A program made the translations under genes and the position numbers. A DNA stretch of 64,000 nucleotides. Origin: Treponema_B putidum. GTDB taxonomy: Bacteria > Spirochaetota > Spirochaetia > Treponematales > Treponemataceae. This document shows positions 16,068 through 25,203 of this stretch, piece by piece (position 1 is the stretch's first letter; the number at the start of each line of letters is the position of its first letter). Location of the stretch: the NCBI RefSeq assembly GCF_007830595.1, contig NZ_VLLD01000012.1; one strand, 5' to 3'. A model generated the notes under the pieces. The model was not told the DNA's origin. It searched no databases and saw nothing but the letters and a program-made list of their open reading frames with translations.

Positions 16068-19000
16068 TAATGCGGCTTCTTATGTAGCCTACGCCTTTAC
16101 CGATGTAGCCGCCATTTATCCGATTACGCCATCCTCAGATATGGCCGAGTTGGTTGACTCATGGGCTGCCAACGGAAGAAAAAACATTTTCGGTCAGACT
16201 GTTCTTGTTTCGGAATTGGAATCCGAGGCAGGAGCCGCCGGCTCAATGCACGGTGCCCTTTCTGCCGGAGCCTTAGCTTCAAGTTTTACGGCCAGTCAAG
16301 GGCTTTTACTTATGATACCCAACATGTACAAGATGTCAGGTGAGCTTTTACCGGGAGTCTTACATGTATCGGCTAGAGCCCTTTCGGCCCACGCCCTTTC
16401 TATTTTCGGCGATCATCAAGACGTTATGGCCTGCCGCCAAACAGGTTTCGGTATGCTCGCCTCCGGTTCGGTACAGGAAATTATCGACCTCGGCGGTATT
16501 GCCCACCTTGCCGCAATAAAGGGAAGAGTCCCTTTCCTGCACTTCTTTGACGGTTTTAGAACAAGTCATGAACTTCAAAATGTTGAGCTCATCGACTATG
16601 AAGACTTTGCAAAGATGCTTGATTGGAAGGCTCTAAACGATTGGCGCACCACGGCAATGAATCCTGAACACCCATTTACCAAGGGTACCGCCCAAAACCC
16701 CGATGTTTATTTTCAGGCTGCAGAAGCCTCCAATAAATTCTATACCGATGTTGTAGAAATAGTTGCCGATTATATGAAGCAAATTTCGGCATTGACGGGA
16801 AGAACATATCGCCCCTTCGACTATCATGGAGCACCCGATGCAGAACGTGTAATCATTGCTATGGGGTCTATAACCGAGACAGCCGAAGAAACCGTTGACT
16901 ATCTTGTTTCCAAGGGAGAAAAGGTCGGCCTTATAAAGGTAAGGCTTTACCGTCCGTTCTCGCCCAAATATCTTTTTGATGTAATGCCCAAGACGGTAAA
17001 AAAGATTGCCGTTCTTGACCGAACAAAAGAGAAGGGTGCTCTTTACGAACCCCTTCATTTGGACATACTCGGTGCTTACATTGATGTGCCCAATAAACCT
17101 TTAATAGTAGGCGGAAGATACGGACTTGCTTCTAAAGATACTACGCCGTCAATGGTAAAGGCCGTGTTCGACAATCTTAAAGCCGATGCTCCTAAAAACA
17201 ATTTTACCGTAGGAATTGAAGATGATATAACCAATTTAAGTCTTCCTATTTTAGATGAAATTAAGACCGAACCTTCAGGAACAATCAGATGTAAATTCTG
17301 GGGATTCGGCTCGGACGGAACGGTCGGAGCAAATAAGAGCGCTATCAAGATTATAGGCGACAGCACAGGTATGTATGCCCAAGCCTATTTTGCTTATGAC
17401 AGTAAAAAGTCCGGAGGCGTAACCATTTCTCACCTCCGCTTCGGAAAACAGCCGATAAAATCCACATACCTTATAAGCGATGCCGATTTTATTTCCTGCT
17501 CAAAGCAGTCCTATGTTCATCAATATGATTTATTGAAGGGCTTAAAAAAAGGCGGTACTTTCCTTCTTAATTGTCTTTGGTCTGACGAAGAATTGGAAGA
17601 CAACCTTCCGGGAGAAATGAAGCGTTTTATTGCAAAAAATGAGATAAAATTTTATACAATCAATGCTACAGGTATTGCTCAGGAGATAGGCCTCGGCGGA
17701 AGAATCAATATGATTATGCAGTCTGCCTTTTTTAAACTTGCAGAAATTATTCCTATTGAAGAAGCCGTTGACAGCTTAAAAAAATCCATAGTCAGGGATT
17801 ACGGCAAAAAGGGTGAAGACATCGTAAATATGAACTATGCCGCAGTAGAAAAGGGTGTAAACTCTCTTCACAAGGTTGCCGTTCCTGCTGCTTGGGCAAA
17901 TGCAGAGGATTCACGCATCTCTAATGCTCACCTGCCGCCCTATGTACGCAATGTTTTGATTCCTATCAATAGACAGGAAGGCGATGCTCTAAAAGTAAGT
18001 ACTTTTAAAGGTGTTGAAGACGGAAGAATGCCTAACTGTACCAGCCGATACGAAAAGCGTGGTGTTGCAGTTGAAGTTCCGCATTGGATAAAGGAAAATT
18101 GTATTCAGTGTAACCAGTGTTCTTTTGTATGTCCTCATGCTACAATCCGCCCCTTCCTTCTTAATGAAAAAGAAAGGGCTGCTAAACCTGAAGGCTTTGA
18201 AACTATAAAGGCCAACGGAAAAGGCCTTGAAGGGCTTGAGTACAGGATGCAGGTTTCGGTTATGGATTGTACGGGCTGTTCAAACTGTGCAAATATTTGT
18301 CCTGCAAAGAATAAGGCCCTTGTTATGAAGCCCTTGGCTGAAGAAGAAGCTCAAAGCAAAAACTGGGATTATGCAGTTGATAATGTTTCTACAAAGCACG
18401 GTCTTATGGATCAGTTCTCCGTTAAGGGAAGCCAGTTTAAACAGCCTCTCTTGGAATTCCACGGAGCATGTGCAGGCTGCGGTGAGACTGCCTATGCAAC
18501 CCTTGTTACCCGTCTTTTCGGAGACCGCATGATGATAGCAAACGCTTCAGGTTGTTCTTCAATATGGGGCGGCTCTTATCCTACTGCCGGCTTTACCTAT
18601 AACGAAAAAGGAAAGGGTCCTACTTGGGCAAGTTCCCTTTTTGAGGATAACGCAAACTACGGCTATGGAATGGCCCTAGGTACGCGCAAGTTGAGGGAAC
18701 AGGCTGAAGACTATATGAAAAAATTCATCGAGCTCAATGTCGGAACCGATTTTACTCCTCTCTTTAAAGAATGGATTGAAAATAAAAAAGATGTTGAAGC
18801 CAATACCGCAACCTGCGATAAGATTAAGGCTCTCTTCGATGCTCATCAGCCTCCTAGAAATACGGCTGTAAAGAATACGGATGCTGCCGACTATCTTCCG
18901 GTTCCCGAAAGCCATACCTTCAAATATAATACGGGAAATATTGAAGCGGACAGGCTCTTGGAATATATCTACAAGCTGAAGGATTTTATAGTCAAAAAGA

Positions 19001-19641
19001 GCGTCTGGTCATTCGGAGGAGACGGATGGGCCTACGATATCGGTTACGGCGGTCTTGATCACACGATGGCTTCGGGCGAGGACTTTAACATCCTCGTATT
19101 CGATACGGAAGTTTATTCCAATACCGGAGGTCAGTCCTCAAAGTCGACTCCGACGGCAGCTGTTGCCAAATTTGCGGCAGGCGGAAAACGTATCCGCAAA
19201 AAGGATTTGGGTGCAATGCTTATGACCTACGGCTATGTCTATGTAGCTCAAGTTGCCTTAGGTTCCAATATGAGCCAGTTTGTAAAGGCTGTAAAAGAAG
19301 CTGAAAGCTATGACGGACCTTCTATTGTTATCTGTTACGCCCCATGTATCAATCACGGACTCCGCTCAGGAATGAGCAGAAGTGTTGAACAGGAGAAAAA
19401 AGCTGTTGAGGCCGGTTATTGGCATCTATACCGCTTTGATCCCCGCTTAAGAGCTGAAGGTAAAAATCCCTTCCAGCTTGACAGCAAGGAGCCGACAGCT
19501 TCATTCCAAGACTTTATCAACTCCGAAGTCCGCTACACCTCGCTTAAAAAGACCTTCCCCGATGTTGCCGAAGTCCTATTTAAGCGTGCCGAGGAAGATG
19601 CTAAGGATCGGTATAATAGGTATAAGCATATGGCTGAGTAA
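16036..19641 (+). CDS. nifJ: Pyruvate:ferredoxin (flavodoxin) oxidoreductase
   Basis: Single-chain 1201-residue PFOR that oxidises pyruvate and other 2-oxoacids to acyl-CoA and CO2, reducing ferredoxin or flavodoxin. ATG 16036 follows AAGGAG. Domain order is normal: pyrimidine-binding domain I (YPITPSSDMAE), domain II, gamma domain, two 4Fe-4S clusters (CIQCNQCSFVCP near residue 690 and CTGCSNCANICP near 745) and the TPP domain (FHGACAGCGETAYATL, GDGWAYDIGYGGLDH). The proximal-cluster cysteines CAGCG and a C-terminal CYAPCINHG are present. Length is typical. With MegL and the C-S lyase it completes a route from sulfur amino acids to acyl-CoA and reduced ferredoxin. Confidence 0.96.
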   Translation: MQKKTQTMTGNNAASYVAYAFTDVAAIYPITPSSDMAELVDSWAANGRKNIFGQTVLVSELESEAGAAGSMHGALSAGALASSFTASQGLLLMIPNMYKMSGELLPGVLHVSARALSAHALSIFGDHQDVMACRQTGFGMLASGSVQEIIDLGGIAHLAAIKGRVPFLHFFDGFRTSHELQNVELIDYEDFAKMLDWKALNDWRTTAMNPEHPFTKGTAQNPDVYFQAAEASNKFYTDVVEIVADYMKQISALTGRTYRPFDYHGAPDAERVIIAMGSITETAEETVDYLVSKGEKVGLIKVRLYRPFSPKYLFDVMPKTVKKIAVLDRTKEKGALYEPLHLDILGAYIDVPNKPLIVGGRYGLASKDTTPSMVKAVFDNLKADAPKNNFTVGIEDDITNLSLPILDEIKTEPSGTIRCKFWGFGSDGTVGANKSAIKIIGDSTGMYAQAYFAYDSKKSGGVTISHLRFGKQPIKSTYLISDADFISCSKQSYVHQYDLLKGLKKGGTFLLNCLWSDEELEDNLPGEMKRFIAKNEIKFYTINATGIAQEIGLGGRINMIMQSAFFKLAEIIPIEEAVDSLKKSIVRDYGKKGEDIVNMNYAAVEKGVNSLHKVAVPAAWANAEDSRISNAHLPPYVRNVLIPINRQEGDALKVSTFKGVEDGRMPNCTSRYEKRGVAVEVPHWIKENCIQCNQCSFVCPHATIRPFLLNEKERAAKPEGFETIKANGKGLEGLEYRMQVSVMDCTGCSNCANICPAKNKALVMKPLAEEEAQSKNWDYAVDNVSTKHGLMDQFSVKGSQFKQPLLEFHGACAGCGETAYATLVTRLFGDRMMIANASGCSSIWGGSYPTAGFTYNEKGKGPTWASSLFEDNANYGYGMALGTRKLREQAEDYMKKFIELNVGTDFTPLFKEWIENKKDVEANTATCDKIKALFDAHQPPRNTAVKNTDAADYLPVPESHTFKYNTGNIEADRLLEYIYKLKDFIVKKSVWSFGGDGWAYDIGYGGLDHTMASGEDFNILVFDTEVYSNTGGQSSKSTPTAAVAKFAAGGKRIRKKDLGAMLMTYGYVYVAQVALGSNMSQFVKAVKEAESYDGPSIVICYAPCINHGLRSGMSRSVEQEKKAVEAGYWHLYRFDPRLRAEGKNPFQLDSKEPTASFQDFINSEVRYTSLKKTFPDVAEVLFKRAEEDAKDRYNRYKHMAE

Positions 19642-19935
19642 TTAATTTTTAAATATGCGGGCGATTACGTTGTCGCTCGAATAAAAATTAATCCTCGACG
19701 TATCAAAAGCGGCACGGATGCTGCCGGTTCCAAACAAAAACGAGTTTATGTAATAAACTCGCAGACAAAGAATGTACAGGATGTGCATTCTTTGTCAAGC
19801 GTCCGGTTAATTTTTATCGGCTCCTAGTACTCGCCTCGCATATTTAAAAATTAGCCTACAGGAGGCGGGCAATTACGTGCCTCTTGAATAAAAATTAAAA
19901 AAAATGTAAATTATCTCTTACTAAAGGTTTATACT
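19642..19935. repeat. Nested inverted and direct repeats after the PFOR gene
   Basis: A 17-bp perfect arm pair (19643-19659 with 19837-19853) and an 11-bp pair (19681-19691 with 19807-19817) enclose two hairpins: 19741-19761 (CGAGTTTAT/ATAAACTCG type) and 19764-19796 (GACAAAGAATGTACA core). A direct repeat of the GCGGGC(G/A)ATTACGT unit recurs at about 19866. This can form a large cruciform or structured 3' end; no gene is seen. Confidence 0.7.
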
Positions 19936-20355
19936 ATGAAAGTGATAAATATCATTTGGATTATTTTAGGCTTCATTTGTTTTGTTCTGGGAATTATAGG
20001 TATTATCATGCCTATTTTACCGACGACGCCGTTTTTTATGGTAACCCTTGTGTGCTTTGCAAAGGGTTCTGAAAGGTTAAAAAAATGGTTTATGGGCACG
20101 TCTTTTCATAAAAAATACATTCAAAGTTTTTATGAAAAAAAAGGCATCAGTTTAAAAAATAAGATTATTATTTTATCTTTTGCTTCAATCATGCTTGCTG
20201 CCGCCTTTTATTTTTCAGCTAAACCATACGCCCGAATTTTAATAGCCTGCGTTTTTTTGGCTAAATATTATGTTTTTATCTTTAAAATAAAAACTCTTCC
20301 TGCTGAAGAAAAATCGGCAGTAAAAGCAGATTCAGGCTGTGTTGAAAAAAGATAA
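19936..20355 (+). CDS. DUF454 (YbaN-like) inner-membrane protein
   Basis: 139-residue protein with about four hydrophobic segments. The N-terminal pattern IIWIILGFICFVLGIIGI then MPILPTTPFF is the DUF454 signature. The function of the family is unknown. The start at 19936 has a weak AAAGG site. It overlaps the next ORF by 17 nt, so the two are probably co-translated. Confidence 0.75.
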   Translation: MKVINIIWIILGFICFVLGIIGIIMPILPTTPFFMVTLVCFAKGSERLKKWFMGTSFHKKYIQSFYEKKGISLKNKIIILSFASIMLAAAFYFSAKPYARILIACVFLAKYYVFIFKIKTLPAEEKSAVKADSGCVEKR

Positions 20356-20683
20356 AACAGAACAAGAAAAAAAGCTCATTGGTATTATGATAGATATGTA
20401 CCGCTCTTTTGAAGGAAGAGAAATGAATGATGATGAGCTTGATGAGCTTTTTTTATATGCATCTAAAAGAATTGAAACCTGTCTTTACAGAAAAAAAGCC
20501 CAAAAAAAACCTTTTTGTAATGTCTGTCCTATTCATTGTTACAAAAGCGATATGCGTGAAAAAATAAAAAAAGTAATGCGGTATGCAGGGCCGAGGCTTT
20601 TATTTAAACGGCCTATTTTAAGCTTAAAGCATCTTTTTCATACAATCTATGCAAAAAAACATCCTCCAAAGCCTCCGGTTTAA
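20339..20683 (+). CDS. Nitrous-oxide-stimulated-promoter (YgbA-like) family protein
   Basis: 114 residues from a GTG at 20339, overlapping the DUF454 gene. The sequence TEQEKKLIGIMIDMY, the cysteine-rich centre KKPFCNVCPIHCYK and the stretch MRYAGPRLLFKRPILSLKH are characteristic of the small family PF11756. The clustered cysteines suggest metal or redox binding. The cellular role is not established. Other starts are possible because both GTG and TTG codons occur at the 5' end. Confidence 0.7.
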   Translation: MLKKDKTEQEKKLIGIMIDMYRSFEGREMNDDELDELFLYASKRIETCLYRKKAQKKPFCNVCPIHCYKSDMREKIKKVMRYAGPRLLFKRPILSLKHLFHTIYAKKHPPKPPV

Positions 20684-20750
20684 AACGGCAATAAAAGCAG
20701 CCTGAGTCAGTCATCCGCTTTAGGAGTTTTTTTACATCTTTTTTACGGCA

Positions 20751-20780
20751 TTGACATTTTTTTAAAATTTATGTTATAAT
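20751..20780 (+). promoter_or_regulatory. Promoter of the rpsL-rpsG operon
   Basis: Consensus TTGACA (20751-20756), 18-nt spacer, TATAAT (20775-20780), about 50 nt before rpsL. Confidence 0.8.
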
Positions 20781-20834
20781 ATGTTTTCACTGATATTCCG
20801 TAGTGCTGGCGGATAAATTAAGGAGATAAGGCTT

Positions 20835-21209
20835 ATGCCTACAATTAATCAATTGATAAAGAAGGGGCGAAAATCGGCAGCGGTTAAGACAAAGAGTCCT
20901 GCTTTGCAGTCTTGCCCCCAAAAACGCGGTGTTTGCACCAGCGTTAAGACCATTACGCCGAAAAAACCGAACTCGGCCTTAAGAAAGGTTGCCCGTATCC
21001 GTTTAAGCAACGGAATCGAAGTAACCGCCTATATTCCGGGTATCGGACACAACTTGCAGGAACACTCTGTTGTTCTCGTAAGAGGCGGACGTGTTAAGGA
21101 CCTCCCGGGTGTACGTTATCACATTATACGCGGTACTAAAGACGCTCTCGGTGTAGAAGACAGAAAACGAGGCCGCTCCAAGTATGGGGCTAAAAAGCCT
21201 AAGGCCTAG
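20835..21209 (+). CDS. rpsL: 30S ribosomal protein S12
   Basis: 124-residue decoding-centre protein. MPTINQLIKKGRK at the start, LQSCPQKRGVC, the streptomycin-site loop TPKKPNSALRKVARIRL and HNLQEHSVVLVRGGRVKDLPGVRYH are all present and wild-type-like (Lys in PKKPNS). It starts at ATG 20835 after GGAGATAAGG. rpsG follows 9 nt later in the usual str-operon order, but fusA is separated by a terminator and its own promoter. Confidence 0.98.
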   Translation: MPTINQLIKKGRKSAAVKTKSPALQSCPQKRGVCTSVKTITPKKPNSALRKVARIRLSNGIEVTAYIPGIGHNLQEHSVVLVRGGRVKDLPGVRYHIIRGTKDALGVEDRKRGRSKYGAKKPKA

Positions 21210-21218
21210 GGGTAGAAA

Positions 21219-21689
21219 ATGGGTAGAGGAAAAATTACTACAAGACGTCCTATAGCGCCTGATACAAAATATAATAGCGTGGTAGTTACCCGCTTTATCG
21301 GACGGATGATGCTTTCAGGAAAAAAGAGTATTACTACAAAAATTATGTATGACTCTTTTGATAAAATCAAGGAAAAAACCGGTGAAGAACCATTGGCCGT
21401 TTTTTCAAAGGCTTTGGACAACGTAAAACCCGTTGTTGAAGTAAAATCCCGCAGAGTCGGAGGTGCCACATATCAGGTACCTATGGACATTCCGGAAGGA
21501 AGAAGGGAAGCCTTGGCTATGCGCTGGATCATCGGAGCTGCCAGAAAGCGAAGCGGTCATGAAATGTCGGAAAGATTAGCTTCAGAGCTGATCGATGCCT
21601 ACAACAATACGGGAACCGCTTTTAAAAAGAAGGAAGAAGTTCACAGAATGGCCGAAGCAAATAAGGCTTTTGCTCACTTCAGATGGTAG
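21219..21689 (+). CDS. rpsG: 30S ribosomal protein S7
   Basis: 156-residue rRNA-binding assembly protein. Conserved stretches include the RRPIAPDTKYNSVVVTRFI start, KSRRVGGATYQVPMDI, RREALAMRWIIGAARKR and the C-terminal EEVHRMAEANKAFAHFRW. It is co-transcribed with rpsL; a terminator follows 7 nt after the stop. Confidence 0.98.
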   Translation: MGRGKITTRRPIAPDTKYNSVVVTRFIGRMMLSGKKSITTKIMYDSFDKIKEKTGEEPLAVFSKALDNVKPVVEVKSRRVGGATYQVPMDIPEGRREALAMRWIIGAARKRSGHEMSERLASELIDAYNNTGTAFKKKEEVHRMAEANKAFAHFRW

Positions 21690-21693
21690 TACA

Positions 21694-21727
21694 AAGGGGA
21701 GTTCATACTACGGACTCCCTTTTTTTG
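21694..21727 (+). terminator. Terminator after rpsG
   Basis: GGGAGT (21697-21702) pairs with ACTCCC (21714-21719), followed by a seven-T run. Confidence 0.8.
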
Positions 21728-21756
21728 TAAATATTTTATATCCGCATGGACGGCGG

Positions 21757-21860
21757 ATGAAAAATATACTCAGGATGTACATTCATAAATGGACTCAGGA
21801 TGTCCATGGTTCCAAACTCTAAGATTAAAACTGTACTCTGGATGTACATTTTTAATCGAC
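21757..21860. repeat. Cluster of GGATGTAC palindromic repeats upstream of fusA
   Basis: Three copies of an (A/C)TCnGGATGT(A/C)CA core lie in tandem. The last forms a hairpin at 21823-21857 with arms GATTAAAA and TTTTAATC. The reverse complement continues into a TCTTAGAGTTT segment, as in the repeat at 3252. They lie between the rpsG terminator and the fusA promoter. Confidence 0.65.
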
Positions 21861-21864
21861 CCTC

Positions 21865-21893
21865 TTGTATATTATTGTTTTTTTTATTATACT
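21865..21893 (+). promoter_or_regulatory. Promoter of fusA
   Basis: TTGTAT (21865-21870), 17-nt spacer, TATACT (21888-21893). The leader of about 100 nt carries a GAGGT site 7 nt before the ATG at 22003. Confidence 0.65.
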
Positions 21894-22002
21894 CGAATGT
21901 CTTATATTTTGAAAAGTATGAAAAACTTTTCGGTTTTTGTAAAAAAATTTAGGAGGAACTGCCTGTTTCCTCCTAAAAATCTATAAAGATGAGGTATTGA
22001 TT

Positions 22003-24090
22003 ATGGGTAATGATATTTCTAAGATGAGAAATATCGGTATTAGTGCACACATCGACTCCGGTAAAACTACTCTTTCTGAACGAATTCTTTTTTATTGTGA
22101 TAGAATTCATGCTTTACATGAAGTACGCGGAAAAGACGGTGTGGGTGCTACGATGGATAATATGGAGCTTGAAAAGGAACGCGGTATCACGATTCAGTCA
22201 GCTTCAACTCAAGTTAAATGGAAGGATTATACGGTAAACGTAATTGACACTCCCGGGCACGTAGATTTCACAATTGAAGTTGAGCGTTCCTTGCGTGTTT
22301 TGGACGGAGCTATTTTGGTGCTTTGTTCGGTTGGAGGCGTTCAGTCCCAATCTATCACTGTTGATAGGCAGTTAAAACGCTACCATGTTCCCCGTATTGC
22401 TTTTGTAAATAAGTGCGACAGAACGGGTGCTAATCCCTTTAAGGTTAGAATGCAGCTTAGGGAGAAGCTCGGGCTTAATGCCTACATGATGCAGATTCCC
22501 ATAGGTTTGGAAGACAAACTTGAAGGTGTTGTAGACCTTGTTACAATGAAGGCTATGTATTTTGAAGGTGAAAACGGTACGCAAATCCGAATGGCTGAAA
22601 TCCCTCAGCATCTTCTAGCCGATGCTCAAAAATATAGGGAAGAAATGGTTGATGCCGCAACAATGTTCTCGGATGAATTGGCTGAAGCCTTTTTGGAGGG
22701 TACCGAAACCGAAGAAATGATCAGAGCTGCCGTCAGAAAGGGAACTCTCGCAGAGCAGTTTGTACCTGTCTTCCTCGGTTCAGCCTATAAAAATAAGGGT
22801 ATCCAGCCTCTTTTAGATGCTGTAGGTTATTACCTCCCCGATCCGACTGAAATCGAAAATACTGCTTTAAATTTAGACGATAATGAAAAGCCCGTAGTTC
22901 TTGGTACGGATGAAAATGCTCCCGTAGTTGCATTGGGCTTTAAACTTGAAGACGGAAAATACGGCCAGCTTACCTATGTCAGAGTTTATCAGGGAACTTT
23001 GAAAAAAGGTGAAGAGCTCTTTAATACCCGATCCAGAAAAAAGTTTAAGGTTGGACGCTTAGTTAGAATGAACTCGGCAGCCATGGAAGACATCAACGAA
23101 GGCGGGCCCGGCGACATTGTAGCTCTCTTCGGTATTGATTGCGCTTCAGGTGATACTTTCTGCGGAGGAAACCTAAACTATGCAATGAGTTCCATGTACG
23201 TTCCTGATCCCGTTATATCTCTTTCTCTTACACCGAAAGACAAGCAGGCTGCCGATCAAATGTCTAAGGCTCTTAACCGTTTTACAAAAGAAGACCCCAC
23301 TTTTAGAAGCTATGTAGACAAGGAATCGAACCAGACCATTATTCAGGGTATGGGTGAGCTTCACTTGGAAGTTTATATTGAACGAATGAAGAGGGAATAC
23401 AAGTGTGATGTTGAAACCGGTATGCCTCAGGTTGCTTACCGTGAAGCTATTACCCAGAGGGCAGACTTTAACTATACGCATAAAAAGCAGACCGGCGGTT
23501 CAGGTCAGTTCGGCCGTGTTGCGGGCTTTATTGAACCCATTACCGAAAAAGATTACGAGTTTGACAATCAGATAAAGGGAGGCGCAATTCCTTCGGAATT
23601 CATACCTTCTTGCGATAAGGGCTTTAAAGAGGCCGTTAAGAAAGGAACCCTAATCGGATTCCCCATTGTCGGAACTAAAATTACCATAAATGACGGACAG
23701 TCCCACCCTGTAGACTCCTCGGATATGGCCTTCCAAGCTGCTGCAATCGGTGCCTTCCGTGAGGCTTATAAGGCTGCAAAACCGGCCATCCTTGAGCCCA
23801 TCATGAAGGTTTCCATAGAGGGACCTCAGGAATTCCAAGGTAATATCTTCGGTCTTATAAATCAAAGACGCGGAATTATTGTTTCATCAACGGAGGATGA
23901 TAATTTTACCCGTGTAGATGCCGAAGTTCCGTTAAGCGAAATGTTCGGGTTTTCTACCATCCTGCGTTCTTCAACACAGGGAAAGGCGGAATACTCTATG
24001 GAATTTGCCAAGTACGGCAAGGCTCCGGCAAGTATTTCGGAAGAACTGATAAAAGAATACGAAGCTAAACGGCTTGCAGAAAAAAAATAA
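22003..24090 (+). CDS. fusA: Translation elongation factor G
   Basis: 695-residue GTPase for ribosomal translocation. The start at ATG 22003 has a GAGGT site. The G1 motif reads AHIDSGKTT (Ser where most bacterial EF-Gs have Ala), as in spirochaete spdEFG1 and mitochondrial EF-G1. G3 is DTPGHVDF and G4 is NKCDR. Domain IV landmarks KQTGGSGQFGRV and GGAIPSEFIPS, and the C-terminal RRGIIVSSTEDDN and STQGKAEYSMEF, are present. In spirochaetes, EF-G1-type proteins translocate while EF-G2 recycles ribosomes; this copy looks like the translocase. An ATPase gene follows 12 nt downstream. Confidence 0.95.
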   Translation: MGNDISKMRNIGISAHIDSGKTTLSERILFYCDRIHALHEVRGKDGVGATMDNMELEKERGITIQSASTQVKWKDYTVNVIDTPGHVDFTIEVERSLRVLDGAILVLCSVGGVQSQSITVDRQLKRYHVPRIAFVNKCDRTGANPFKVRMQLREKLGLNAYMMQIPIGLEDKLEGVVDLVTMKAMYFEGENGTQIRMAEIPQHLLADAQKYREEMVDAATMFSDELAEAFLEGTETEEMIRAAVRKGTLAEQFVPVFLGSAYKNKGIQPLLDAVGYYLPDPTEIENTALNLDDNEKPVVLGTDENAPVVALGFKLEDGKYGQLTYVRVYQGTLKKGEELFNTRSRKKFKVGRLVRMNSAAMEDINEGGPGDIVALFGIDCASGDTFCGGNLNYAMSSMYVPDPVISLSLTPKDKQAADQMSKALNRFTKEDPTFRSYVDKESNQTIIQGMGELHLEVYIERMKREYKCDVETGMPQVAYREAITQRADFNYTHKKQTGGSGQFGRVAGFIEPITEKDYEFDNQIKGGAIPSEFIPSCDKGFKEAVKKGTLIGFPIVGTKITINDGQSHPVDSSDMAFQAAAIGAFREAYKAAKPAILEPIMKVSIEGPQEFQGNIFGLINQRRGIIVSSTEDDNFTRVDAEVPLSEMFGFSTILRSSTQGKAEYSMEFAKYGKAPASISEELIKEYEAKRLAEKK

Positions 24091-24102
24091 GGAGGCTCTG
24101 TA

Positions 24103-24786
24103 ATGCTTAAAGAAGATTTGATTGAAAAAAGCCCGATGAGAAAACTTGAAAAAGCCCTCGGCGGCGGCTTGGCAGCAGGTGAGGTAGGTGTTGTTACATC
24201 AAAAAAAGGTGTGGGAAAAACATCTATTTTGGTTCAGTTCGGTTTGGATAAACTCTTACAGGACAAGCCTGTTGTTCATATATCGTTCAGTCAGCATGTA
24301 GACTATGCCATAACTTGGTATAACGATATGTTTAACGAGCTTGCAAAGAAAAAGAATCTCGGTAATGCTAAGGAAGTAAAGGCCCAGGCTTTTGCAAAGA
24401 GGATTGTCTTAAACTTTAATCAAGACACTGTGAGAACTACCCAGATTTTAAAGACAATCAGAGCTTTGTCTGAGGGTGGTTCAAAGCCGTCAGTAGTTAT
24501 GATTGATGACTTTAACTTTGCCAAAGCCCTGCCTGAGGCAATGAAGGAAATGAAGGCCTTCGCTAAAGAAATGGGTATTGCCGTTTGGTATACGGCTGCG
24601 GCAGATGTTACTTCATTTGAAGTTGATGAGAGCTTGAAAAAATATATTGACGATATTGACGTACTTTTATATCTTGAAAATGACGGAGATTTTATAAGGA
24701 TAAGGGCCTTAAAAGAGCATGGAAATGGAGCTTCAGATACAGGTTCTTCTTTTGATGCCAGAACCATGCTTTTGAGCGAAAAATAA
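24103..24786 (+). CDS. P-loop ATPase, RecA/KaiC-like, of unknown role
   Basis: 227-residue soluble protein. After GGGLAAGEVGVV comes a Walker A variant SKKGVGKTS and, near residue 135, a Walker B-like VVMIDDFN. A downstream helix-rich segment and WYTAAADVTSFEVDE suggest a RecA-fold core with a divergent C-terminus. It has AGGAGG upstream and lies 12 nt after fusA, so it is probably in the same transcript. I do not recognise a characterised homologue. The position after EF-G hints at a housekeeping role but does not prove one. Confidence 0.7.
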   Translation: MLKEDLIEKSPMRKLEKALGGGLAAGEVGVVTSKKGVGKTSILVQFGLDKLLQDKPVVHISFSQHVDYAITWYNDMFNELAKKKNLGNAKEVKAQAFAKRIVLNFNQDTVRTTQILKTIRALSEGGSKPSVVMIDDFNFAKALPEAMKEMKAFAKEMGIAVWYTAAADVTSFEVDESLKKYIDDIDVLLYLENDGDFIRIRALKEHGNGASDTGSSFDARTMLLSEK

Positions 24787-24824
24787 GTCATCTACTGGAT
24801 TTTATAAGACTAGAGTGTCTATAC

Positions 24825-24863
24825 AAAAAGCCGTGAAAGGTTTGCCCTGCACGGCTTTTTTAT
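24825..24863. terminator. Bidirectional terminator after the fusA operon
   Basis: AAAAAGCCGTG (24825-24835) pairs with CACGGCTTTTT (24850-24860), with T runs usable on both strands between convergent genes. Confidence 0.8.
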
Positions 24864-24896
24864 TTTCTGTTGATTATAAAGAGTATAAGAGCAGGT

Positions 24897-25181
24897 TTAC
24901 CAGACTAATTTCCTTTTTACTTCAACCTTTGATACACCGAAAAGCCTTTTAATTTGTTCTTTCTTATAATTTGAATTGGAAAGTTTGTTATATTCATCCG
25001 CTACTTTTTGGAGGTCTTCGTCCGATTCGGTATAAACCGCATAGGCCGCAGCTGCACGGAATGCTCCGCTTTCCAATAGTTTATCAATGTCCTTGTTTGA
25101 ATTTTTAGAAAGTCTTGCCTTATCTACTATGGCTGAATTTCCGTCATATCCTATTGTATTTATAAAATCGTTTATTTCCAT
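24897..25181 (-). CDS. Small conserved-looking hypothetical protein
   Basis: 94-residue, mainly helical, soluble protein. It begins MEINDFINTIGYDGNSAIVD and contains a central Ala-rich helix (SGAFRAAAAYAVYTESDED). The start at 25181 follows TTGGAGATG. I do not recognise the family. It is directly downstream of the rubredoxin gene on the same strand, separated by a terminator-like stem, so it may be partly co-transcribed. Confidence 0.6.
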   Translation of the reverse strand: MEINDFINTIGYDGNSAIVDKARLSKNSNKDIDKLLESGAFRAAAAYAVYTESDEDLQKVADEYNKLSNSNYKKEQIKRLFGVSKVEVKRKLVW

Positions 25182-25203
25182 AACATCTCCAAGTATAAAA
25201 TAA

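Noticed and set aside
21823..21857. rRNA, tmRNA or other standard ncRNA in the fusA upstream region
   Set aside because: The structure is explained by the palindromic repeat family; no conserved RNA landmarks were recognised.
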